DNA of 16,632 nucleotides, from positions 1 to 16,632 of the forward strand of contig CAYYNM010000049.1 in assembly GCA_964472945.1 (NCBI GenBank). Direction: 5' to 3'. Every line of letters starts with the position of its first letter. Position 1 is the stretch's first letter. Below are positions 1-5,744 of this stretch, piece by piece. The notes under the pieces were generated by a model. That model ran no database searches and was not told the origin of the DNA. It was given only the letters and a program-made list of their open reading frames with translations. The DNA is from QPIN01 sp964472945 (GTDB taxonomy: Bacteria; Pseudomonadota; Gammaproteobacteria; Methylococcales; Methylomonadaceae). The position numbers and the translations under genes were made by a program.

Positions 1-118
1 CTTAGCGGCTAGGGGCGAAGCCTCTATTGAGTGTTTTAAATAGGTTCTTTTCACCCATTGTCAAAATCATATAATATATCTTTGAAATTCAAAATTCAAG
101 ACCTGACACCTTTTTTCC

Positions 119-222
119 CACGGCGAAACCGTTCTAATGCCAAGGTGTTGATCCATAAAGTAGCTACTTTATGGTGCTGTCATTATAAATCAATAGCTTA
201 TAGTTAGAACGATTTCGCCCTG
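119..222. mobile_element. Candidate 104-bp MITE with 19-bp terminal inverted repeats
   Basis: The left end CACGGCGAAACCGTTCTAA (119-137) matches the reverse complement of the right end (204-222) at 17 of 19 positions. The element is bounded exactly by the same 10-mer, CCTTTTTTCC, at 109-118 and 223-232, which looks like a target-site duplication. There is no room for a transposase, so it would be moved in trans. A perfect 22-bp palindrome sits in its middle. The inverted repeat and flanking direct repeat are seen directly; calling it a MITE is inference, because no second copy occurs in this window. A structured RNA or terminator-like element is the alternative. Confidence 0.55.
153..174. repeat. 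Perfect 22-bp palindrome inside the candidate MITE
   Basis: Each arm is CCATAAAGTAG (153-163) and the second half is its exact reverse complement (164-174), with no spacer. Together with the outer inverted repeats at 119-137 and 204-222 the region could extrude as a cruciform or fold as a two-level hairpin. It could also be a dimeric protein binding site. Confidence 0.75.
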
Positions 223-329
223 CCTTTTTTCCTGTATTTTTTGGTTAGGTTTTGATTTGCTTCGTCCTTTGATGCAGCATCGAAAGACCTGAGCCATTCT
301 TTCCAATCAAGCTGGCTGACCCCTTGATT
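204..329 (-). pseudogene. Short open reading-frame remnant ending in the candidate MITE
   Basis: On the minus strand 41 codons are open from just after a TAA at 330-332 to a TAA at 204-206. The text is protein-like (L-D-W-K-E-W-L-R-S-F near the start, then Lys/Arg-rich) but has no plausible start codon. Its first codons lie in the 21-bp hairpin repeat (Q-G-V-S-Q-L-D) and its last codons lie in the MITE terminal repeat. If the MITE is removed at its duplication, the frame would instead run on to a TGA at about 96-98. I do not recognise a family. It may be a scrap of a mobile-element gene or chance. Confidence 0.2.
307..327 (-). repeat. 21-bp hairpin repeat, copy 1
   Basis: The stem AATCAAG/CTTGATT (7 bp including flanks 305-306 and 328-329) encloses an 11-nt loop that reads GGGTCAGCCAG on the minus strand. 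Two more copies lie at 15977-15997 and 16285-16305 in the opposite orientation. It is REP-like in size and shape and sits downstream of bluB. No T-tract follows on the minus strand, so it is not an obvious intrinsic terminator. Confidence 0.7.
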
Positions 330-360
330 TTAGAGATATTTTCTACTATTCTGGGTGCTA

Positions 361-999
361 TTACCACTCATTCTCAGATAAAAAATCTTCCAAAGGTTTA
401 GCTTTAATCCAATTTTCTAATTCCAACATGGGCTGAGAATAAAACTCAGCTACATGCCCTAAACATAAAATTGCTATAGGTCTACTACCTTTTGGCATCT
501 TCAATAATTTCGCTAAAGCATCAGGTTCAAACAAGGAAACCCAGCCCATACCCAAACCTTCTGCCCTGGCAGCTAGCCACATATTCTGTATTGCACAAGC
601 AGTAGAAGCCAAATCCATTTCCGGTAAGGTTCTTCTACCAAAAATATGTTGTTCTCGTTTATCGGGTAAAGCAACAACAAGTAATTCTCCACATTCCCTA
701 ATACCTTCAACTTTAAGCTTCATAAACTCATCTTCACGTTCTGCTAAAGCCTGGGCGGTATTTTTTCTTTCCTGCTCAACAATTTGATATATTTGGGCGC
801 GCCGATGTTTATCAGTTATTCGAATAAAACGCCAAGGTTGCATAAGCCCAACACTTCCCGCTTGGTGAGCTGCTTGCAATAATTTTTTTAAAATATCAGC
901 ATCTACTGGGTCGGGCAAAAAATGTCGCATATCTCTACGTTCAGCGATTGCTTTATAAACCCCTGCTAGTTCAGCTTCATTAAATCGGTGCTGGCTCAT
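361..999 (-). CDS. bluB: 5,6-dimethylbenzimidazole synthase BluB
   Basis: BluB is a flavin-dependent, nitroreductase-fold enzyme that uses oxygen to break down bound FMN into 5,6-dimethylbenzimidazole, the lower ligand of vitamin B12. The 212-residue protein has the family signature RRDMRHF (21-27), with the Asp that family members need, the GLMQPWRF strand (51-58) and the long helix leading to GLGMGWVSLFEP (148-159), whose Ser155 matches the second conserved functional residue. Length is normal. The ATG at 997-999 overlaps the cobS stop as ATGA, so the two genes are probably coupled in translation. It is the last gene of the minus-strand cobamide cluster. An ordinary nitroreductase is the only alternative, and the RRDMRHF and GWVS motifs together with the cob neighbours argue against it. 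Confidence 0.93.
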   Translation of the reverse strand: MSQHRFNEAELAGVYKAIAERRDMRHFLPDPVDADILKKLLQAAHQAGSVGLMQPWRFIRITDKHRRAQIYQIVEQERKNTAQALAEREDEFMKLKVEGIRECGELLVVALPDKREQHIFGRRTLPEMDLASTACAIQNMWLAARAEGLGMGWVSLFEPDALAKLLKMPKGSRPIAILCLGHVAEFYSQPMLELENWIKAKPLEDFLSENEW

Positions 1000-1715
1000 A
1001 TTATTACCCCCAACAAAACACTCACTTCAACCAGCTCAACAGCAGCTCCATAAACATCTCCTGTTACCCCACCCAACCTTTTATTTGCTTGGTGAGCTAT
1101 AAGTAACAAAGTTAACAGCATAAAAATAATAGAGAAGATACCTAGACAATATAGTCCAACAACAAGGCCTATTAAAGACACAATATATGCATTTGATCTA
1201 GGTAAATGATTAACCAGCTTTGCAGCCATTCCTGCAAAGCGAATATAATTTGTCGACAGCATAAGGAGCAAAATAGAAAGCCTTCCTAACATTGGTGTTA
1301 TAAATAAAATATAAAAATCTTTTTGTTCTAATAAATAGCTAATTAGCGTCCACTTTAACAACAAAACCAAAATAAGTGTAACAACAGCTATGGGACCTGA
1401 TGCAGGGTCTTTCATTATCTCTAAACTGCGTTGTTGACTAGCCAGGCCACCAACCCAGGAATCAGCACAATCAGCTAGCCCATCAAGGTGCAAGCCCCCT
1501 GTCAGCAACACCCATAACATTAAAATAAGGGCTGCTTGAACTTGTATGGGAATAGTTGTTAATAGCAAGGCCGTAGTGACTAAACTACCACCAATAAAAA
1601 AACCAACAACAGGATAAAAAAGACTTGAGTATCCTAGTTGTTTGTCGTTAGCAACAAAGGTATAGTTAATGGGAATAATGGTTAATAGTTGAAACGCGAG
1701 CAAAAATGAGTTCAT
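996..1715 (-). CDS. cobS: Adenosylcobinamide-GDP ribazoletransferase CobS (cobalamin synthase)
   Basis: CobS is the integral membrane enzyme that joins adenosylcobinamide-GDP to alpha-ribazole (phosphate), the closing step of the nucleotide loop. The protein is hydrophobic throughout and shows the family block GGLHLDGLADCADS, the RSLEIMKDPASGP segment that follows it and a C-terminal GDVYGAAVELVE. All three carry the conserved acidic residues. I chose the ATG at 1713-1715, because M-N-S-F-L-L-A-F-Q-L-L-T matches the usual family N-terminus. A GTG at 1725-1727 would add four residues. Neither start has a clear Shine-Dalgarno. The TGA overlaps the bluB ATG by 4 nt. Upstream lies a 290-bp gap with inverted repeats that separates it from the TM2 gene, so cobS-bluB could be a second transcription unit. 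Confidence 0.93.
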   Translation of the reverse strand: MNSFLLAFQLLTIIPINYTFVANDKQLGYSSLFYPVVGFFIGGSLVTTALLLTTIPIQVQAALILMLWVLLTGGLHLDGLADCADSWVGGLASQQRSLEIMKDPASGPIAVVTLILVLLLKWTLISYLLEQKDFYILFITPMLGRLSILLLMLSTNYIRFAGMAAKLVNHLPRSNAYIVSLIGLVVGLYCLGIFSIIFMLLTLLLIAHQANKRLGGVTGDVYGAAVELVEVSVLLGVII

Positions 1716-1762
1716 TACTGGTGACACTAAGTTTCTAATGAAAGAGGTAAGTAAGAGGGTAT

Positions 1763-1839
1763 AAAAGACCTAACTTTTTACCACGGAGGTCACTGAGAAT
1801 CCAGGTCTTTTGAATGGCAAGACTTTGTCACCTCAGTGG
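1763..1839 (-). promoter_or_regulatory. Inverted-repeat region upstream of cobS
   Basis: CCACGGAGGTCAC (1781-1793) pairs with GTCACCTCAGTGG (1827-1839) at 11 of 13 positions, with an inner GTCTT/AAGAC stem (1805-1809/1819-1823). A perfect 9-bp pair AAAAGACCT (1763-1771) and AGGTCTTTT (1803-1811) would compete with it, so two exclusive folds are possible in a cobS leader. The CCACGGAGGTCAC text also resembles a degenerate intergenic repeat widespread in proteobacteria, so it may be inert repeat DNA. The repeats are visible; a regulatory role is speculation. Confidence 0.3.
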
Positions 1840-2002
1840 CTATTTTGAAATTTCTTTATATGTTTTTTGATTGCTTAATTTCGCTCGACTAGTTAGACAG
1901 CTTGCAATAAAACCTTCCATTATTGATCACTCCACGAAGAGCACCTCTGTCATCAATTGCAAGCGATGCGCTTAGTTCCTCAGCACACCTACATCAACTT
2001 GT
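1840..2002. other. Gap between cobS and the TM2 gene
   Basis: No credible gene was found on either strand. The one structure seen is a perfect 9-bp inverted repeat GCTTGCAAT (1900-1908) and ATTGCAAGC (1956-1964) with a 47-nt spacer. Short open stretches exist on the minus strand but are broken by stops, and I do not recognise them. Confidence 0.5.
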
Positions 2003-2419
2003 TTACTTTAAAGGACGGCCTTTTGCGTCTTTATACATATGTCCAGTTAATAATAAAACGCCTTCAACAAAACCCCATACAACGCCGTAACCACCAGAAA
2101 AATAAGTAACGGCTATCTGCAAAATCCCCAACCAGTAAAAACCCAAATAAAGGCGGTGCATCCCAGCAAACCCCAAAATAATACCTAAAGCACCCGCAAT
2201 ATAATGGTTTTTTACCGCGCGATTATCTTGTAAATAAGCTCCGACAAGACCAACACGGGTAGCACTGCCATCTTCTTCTGGCATAAAGTCAACATCATCG
2301 CCTATTTTAGGTGAATCTTCTGAATCCCAGTCATCAATATGAAACTCAAAATATTGATCTTCAAATTTTATTGCGCCAGTTTGTAGCTCTTCATCATAAC
2401 TTTCAATATGCCCAATCAT
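2003..2419 (-). CDS. Cold-shock-like OB domain fused to a TM2 membrane domain
   Basis: This 138-residue protein has two parts. Residues 1-60 look like a cold-shock/OB-fold domain: it opens M-I-G-H-I-E-S-Y-D, has an alternating Phe-rich strand, then G-D-D-V-D-F and a final strand. The part is strongly acidic, unlike typical nucleic-acid binders. Residues 70-126 are a TM2 domain: KNHYIAGALGIILGFAGMHRLYLG, then a second hydrophobic stretch around GVVWGFVEGVLLL, ending with a short basic tail. The likely location is the inner membrane with the OB domain in the cytoplasm. It lies 26 nt downstream of cobT on the same strand. A weak AGG precedes the ATG by about 10 nt. TM2 proteins have no general assigned function, and a link to cobamide synthesis is only positional. 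Confidence 0.8.
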   Translation of the reverse strand: MIGHIESYDEELQTGAIKFEDQYFEFHIDDWDSEDSPKIGDDVDFMPEEDGSATRVGLVGAYLQDNRAVKNHYIAGALGIILGFAGMHRLYLGFYWLGILQIAVTYFSGGYGVVWGFVEGVLLLTGHMYKDAKGRPLK

Positions 2420-2445
2420 TTATTTCTTACCTTTTTATAATTATT

Positions 2446-3489
2446 CTAATTTGTTGTAATTTTAGCTTGTTCAAATGTTGCCATTTCATTGTGTAATTTA
2501 CATGCCATTTGTAATAATGGCAACGCAATTACCGCACCACTCCCCTCACCTAAACGCATTTTTAAATCTAATAAGGGTTTAGCGTTTAAATATTCTAAAA
2601 TAAGCCGGTGACCTTTTTCTTGCGATTGATGTGCAAAAAAACACCAAAGCTGGACCTGCGGATTAATTTTAATTGCTAATAATGCTGCAACAGTACTAAT
2701 AAATCCATCAATTAGTAAAGTAACACCTTGCTGAGCGGCAAAAACATAAGCTCCCACTAAAGCAGCAATTTCAAAACCACCTAAAGACTGCAATACTTTT
2801 AAAGGCGATTTTAACTGCTGTTGATGCAGTAATAGCGCATTATATATAACTTGGGCTTTATGCTGAATTTCTTTAGAACCTAACCCTGTGCCTGCTCCGG
2901 TTAGTTGCTCCACTGATAACCCTGTGATAGCACAAGCAATAGCACTTGCGCTGGTGGTATTAGCAATTCCCATTTCTCCACCAATAAATAGCTGAGTTTT
3001 GTGGGCGATAGCACGCTCTGCTGCTACTTTACCTGTTGATAAAGCCTGCTTTAATTGTTGCTCAGTCATTGCCGCTTGTTTAGTAAAATTAGCCGTACCA
3101 TTTCCTGCGCGATCAGTAATAAGTTTTTTTAATGTAACAGGCTTTAACAGCCCCACATCAATCACTTCAAACTGAGCATTAACATAATGAGATAGCACAT
3201 TCACAGCTGCGCCATCATTGACAAAATTTTTAACCATTTCTGTGCTAACAATTTGAGGGAATGCCGATACATTTTCTTCTGCAACACCGTGGTCGGCTGC
3301 AAAAACAGACACCCAAATTCGTTCAATAGTCGGCGTAATTGTTTGCTGCATGGCTGATAATCGAGTAGCAATATCCTCCATCATTCCTAAAGAGCCAGGC
3401 GGTTTTGTGAGTTGCTGTTGTTTAGTTAAGGCTTGTTGGTAAAACGACTCATCAGGTGCTTTAATTTGATTATTTAACCAATCCATCAT
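2446..3489 (-). CDS. cobT: Nicotinate-nucleotide-dimethylbenzimidazole phosphoribosyltransferase CobT
   Basis: CobT transfers phosphoribose from nicotinate mononucleotide to dimethylbenzimidazole, giving alpha-ribazole phosphate for CobS. The 347-residue protein is standard length. Visible family blocks are the N-terminal LTKPPGSLG (27-35), FAADHGVAEE (63-72) followed by SAFPQIVS, the central GGEMGIANTTSASA (170-183), and the C-terminal RLGEGSGA with the catalytic Glu at 315. The ATG at 3487-3489 overlaps the cobU stop as TAATG (1 nt), so translation is probably coupled. A second ATG follows at once and either could be used. Its partner BluB, which supplies its substrate base, is encoded downstream in the same cluster. 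Confidence 0.96.
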   Translation of the reverse strand: MMDWLNNQIKAPDESFYQQALTKQQQLTKPPGSLGMMEDIATRLSAMQQTITPTIERIWVSVFAADHGVAEENVSAFPQIVSTEMVKNFVNDGAAVNVLSHYVNAQFEVIDVGLLKPVTLKKLITDRAGNGTANFTKQAAMTEQQLKQALSTGKVAAERAIAHKTQLFIGGEMGIANTTSASAIACAITGLSVEQLTGAGTGLGSKEIQHKAQVIYNALLLHQQQLKSPLKVLQSLGGFEIAALVGAYVFAAQQGVTLLIDGFISTVAALLAIKINPQVQLWCFFAHQSQEKGHRLILEYLNAKPLLDLKMRLGEGSGAVIALPLLQMACKLHNEMATFEQAKITTN

Positions 3490-4010
3490 TATTTTAAAAC
3501 TTGAGGAAGGCCGGCTGTCACTAGCACAACTTGATCACTTAGAGCTGCTATTTTTTGATGCAAAAATCCAGCCTCATCAACAAACCGTCGAGTCATTTTG
3601 TCCATGGCAATTACCCCCTGGCCTAATTCATTACTCACTAAAATAATCTGACCTGAAAAGCTGGATAAACAATCAAACAGAGCGGTTGTTTCTTTTTCAA
3701 AAATTGTTTGTTGTACGCGACCACTTTTATCAAACAAAATATTATTCAGCCATAAAGTGAGACAGTCAACCAGTAAATAACAATTTTGTTGAGCATAATC
3801 ATTAATCACCTTTGCTAGAAAAATGGGCTCCTCAACAGTATGCCAACTCTGAGGACGACCTTGCTGATGCCGGTCAATTCTCAGTTTCATTTCAGTATCT
3901 CTTGCTTCAGCAGTAGCAATATAAATCACCTGCCTAGCTGATTCTATTGCTTGCTGCTCTGCATATTTACTTTTTCCTGAACGGGCTCCGCCCAGCACCA
4001 GTTCAATCAT
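3489..4010 (-). CDS. cobU: Adenosylcobinamide kinase / adenosylcobinamide-phosphate guanylyltransferase CobU
   Basis: CobU phosphorylates adenosylcobinamide and then attaches GMP, giving the activated adenosylcobinamide-GDP that CobS uses. The 173-residue protein starts with the P-loop GGARSGKS (7-14). It has the R-I-D-R-H-Q segment whose His48 matches the guanylylated histidine of the family, then HTVEEP, DCLTLWLNN (82-90), VSNELGQG (125-132), the helix MTRRFVDEAGFLHQKIA and a final VLVTAGLP. Length is normal for CobU/CobP. The ATG at 4008-4010 lies inside the end of the upstream usp gene (8-nt overlap) and the stop overlaps cobT, so the three genes read as one transcript. Confidence 0.95.
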   Translation of the reverse strand: MIELVLGGARSGKSKYAEQQAIESARQVIYIATAEARDTEMKLRIDRHQQGRPQSWHTVEEPIFLAKVINDYAQQNCYLLVDCLTLWLNNILFDKSGRVQQTIFEKETTALFDCLSSFSGQIILVSNELGQGVIAMDKMTRRFVDEAGFLHQKIAALSDQVVLVTAGLPQVLK

Positions 4011-4446
4011 TCTTTAAACGCACAGCTAGCACATCACAGTGTGCATTATGTAGCACACCATTAGCGGTTGAGCCCAGCAATAAAGCTAAGCCATGCCGGC
4101 CATGCGAGCCAACAACGATAAGGTCAACATCATTTTCATCAGCGATCCGAACTATTTCAAATTTAGGGCTTCCGACCTCGACCCACTGCTTATCTTCAAC
4201 AATATCTAATTTCTTTGCCAGGGTAGCCAGGCGTTTTTTTGCTGCCTCCATAATTTGCTCTGATAAATCGCCATCAAACGGGATAATAGGCCCATAAGTA
4301 GCGTCTGTAATCGGCAAATTATCTACAATATGTACAATACTCAGTTGTGCTTGATTAGCGACTGCCAGTTCTTTTGCTTTATTCGCAACATGATGTCCGT
4401 GATCAGAAAAATCAGCTGCTAATAATACGTGCTTATAATGTGCCAT
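4003..4446 (-). CDS. Universal stress protein, UspA family, ATP-binding type
   Basis: A 147-residue single-domain Usp. The N-terminal strand HVLLAADFSD (6-15) carries the conserved Asp, and the C-terminal nucleotide-binding signature is complete: GSHGRHG (113-119), then GSTANGVL (125-132) and a final VLAVRL strand. This marks the ATP-binding class rather than the UspA class that lacks it. It is cytoplasmic and probably dimeric. GGAG lies 6 nt before the ATG. The 3' end overlaps cobU by 8 nt, so it leads the cob transcript, while pta-ackA lies upstream. Usp genes near acetate-metabolism genes suggest an energy- or redox-stress role, but the target is unknown. Confidence 0.92.
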   Translation of the reverse strand: MAHYKHVLLAADFSDHGHHVANKAKELAVANQAQLSIVHIVDNLPITDATYGPIIPFDGDLSEQIMEAAKKRLATLAKKLDIVEDKQWVEVGSPKFEIVRIADENDVDLIVVGSHGRHGLALLLGSTANGVLHNAHCDVLAVRLKND

Positions 4447-4520
4447 GCTTTACTCCATTTTGCGATAATAATTACAGTGAAAGTTATGCTTTCTGCTGAT
4501 AAGAAAATAGTATATACAAA

Positions 4521-4551
4521 AATTCAGCAGTTAGAAGCGATAAATAACTGC
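4521..4551 (-). terminator. Candidate intrinsic terminator after ackA
   Basis: On the minus strand, 2 nt after the ackA stop, GCAGTTA (4545-4551) and TAACTGC (4527-4533) form a perfect 7-bp stem with an 11-nt loop, followed by TGAATTTTTG. The stem is AT-rich and the T-run starts a few bases late, so efficiency would be modest. It would separate pta-ackA from usp-cobU-cobT. Confidence 0.45.
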
Positions 4552-4553
4552 AC

Positions 4554-5744
4554 TTAATCTGTTTTAACATACCTCATACTCTGCATAGCTATTTCTAGCT
4601 CTTCATTAGTTGGAATAAGCAAAATATCCAGAACCGATTGACGGTTTTTAATATTAACAATCTGCTCACCACGTATTGCATTCTTAGTTAAATCCATTGA
4701 AATACCTAATGCATCCAAACCCGTGCAAATTTTTTCTCTAACCTGGCAATCATTCTCACCAATTCCCCCCGTAAAAACCAAAGCATCAACCTTGCCTAAA
4801 ACAGCATAATAGGCTCCAATATACTTCTTAACCCGATAACAATACATCTCTAAAGCTAACTTGGCTTTTTTATCTCCACTATCAGCCATTGCATGTATTG
4901 CTCGCATATCATTTTCGCCACAAATGCCTTTTAAGCCACTTTGTTTATTGAGCAAATCATTCACATCCCCACTCGACATATCTTTATTTTGATTTAAATA
5001 AAAAGGGATTGCCGGATCAATATCTCCACTACGAGTCCCCATTATTAAGCCTTCCAATGGTGTCATCCCCATTGAAGTATCAATACTTTCCCCCTGCTTT
5101 ATAGCACTAACACTCCCTCCGTTGCCTAAATGCAAAGTGATTAAATTAAGAGAATCTAGAGATTTATCAAGGAATTCAGCCGCTTGTTTAGCAACATAAT
5201 AATGTGATGTACCGTGAAATCCATATCGACGAATGCTTTCTTGCTCATACAGTTCTATAGGGATGGCATAAAGATAGGCATACTCAGGTATAGTTTGATG
5301 ATAAGCCGTGTCAAATACAGCCACTTGTGGCACATTATCTGCCAACTGCATCATAAGTTCTATCCCCATTAAATTAGCAGGGTTATGTAAAGGTGCGAGT
5401 GGAATCATTTTTCTGATACTCGCTAACACCTTGTTATCAATCAATGTCGGCTGATGAAAGCTTTCACCACCATGTACAACTCTATGTCCAATAGCAGATA
5501 AATCAGCGACATTTATAAGTAATTTAGATTTCTTCAGTATCTCAACAATATTGCTTAAACCTTGTTGATGGTCAGTTACCGCCTTCAATACTTTTCCACT
5601 ATGACCCGCTAAACAATATTTATGCAAACTCTGCTCTTCACCCATTTGCTCAATAATTCCAGTCGCTAATACTGACAAATCCAGCATATTAAAAAGTGAA
5701 TATTTTATAGATGAACTACCTGAATTAAGGACCAGAATTTTCAC
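4554..5744 (-). CDS. ackA: Acetate kinase
   Basis: Acetate kinase interconverts acetyl phosphate plus ADP with acetate plus ATP in the cytoplasm. The 396-residue protein has all the ASKHA-fold signatures: VLNSGSSSIKYSLF (5-18), HRVVHGG with the conserved Arg88, FDTAYHQTIP with the catalytic Asp145, GFHGTSH (175-181), LHLGNGGS, the long MGMTPLEGLIMGTRSGDIDP run with Arg238, VFTGGIGEN (323-331) and a late TNEELEI with the metal-site Glu. The start is a GTG at 5742-5744, supported by GGAG 8 nt upstream and a perfect N-terminal match to the family. It overlaps the end of pta by 20 nt, so coupled translation with its pathway partner is likely. The order here is pta then ackA, the reverse of E. coli. 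Confidence 0.97.
   Translation of the reverse strand: MKILVLNSGSSSIKYSLFNMLDLSVLATGIIEQMGEEQSLHKYCLAGHSGKVLKAVTDHQQGLSNIVEILKKSKLLINVADLSAIGHRVVHGGESFHQPTLIDNKVLASIRKMIPLAPLHNPANLMGIELMMQLADNVPQVAVFDTAYHQTIPEYAYLYAIPIELYEQESIRRYGFHGTSHYYVAKQAAEFLDKSLDSLNLITLHLGNGGSVSAIKQGESIDTSMGMTPLEGLIMGTRSGDIDPAIPFYLNQNKDMSSGDVNDLLNKQSGLKGICGENDMRAIHAMADSGDKKAKLALEMYCYRVKKYIGAYYAVLGKVDALVFTGGIGENDCQVREKICTGLDALGISMDLTKNAIRGEQIVNIKNRQSVLDILLIPTNEELEIAMQSMRYVKTD

Noticed and set aside
305..329. Hairpin copy 1 as the intrinsic terminator of bluB
   Set aside because: No T-run follows the stem on the minus strand and the loop is long.
1781..1839. GCCACTG on the minus strand upstream of cobS, as in cobalamin riboswitches
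   Set aside because: The B12-box AGCCAGGAGACCTGCC and the surrounding helices are absent, and the heptamer is part of an imperfect inverted repeat.
2311..2496. 61-codon open frame on the plus strand near the TM2 gene
   Set aside because: It is antisense to the TM2 gene and to the end of cobT, with no ribosome site or recognisable motif.
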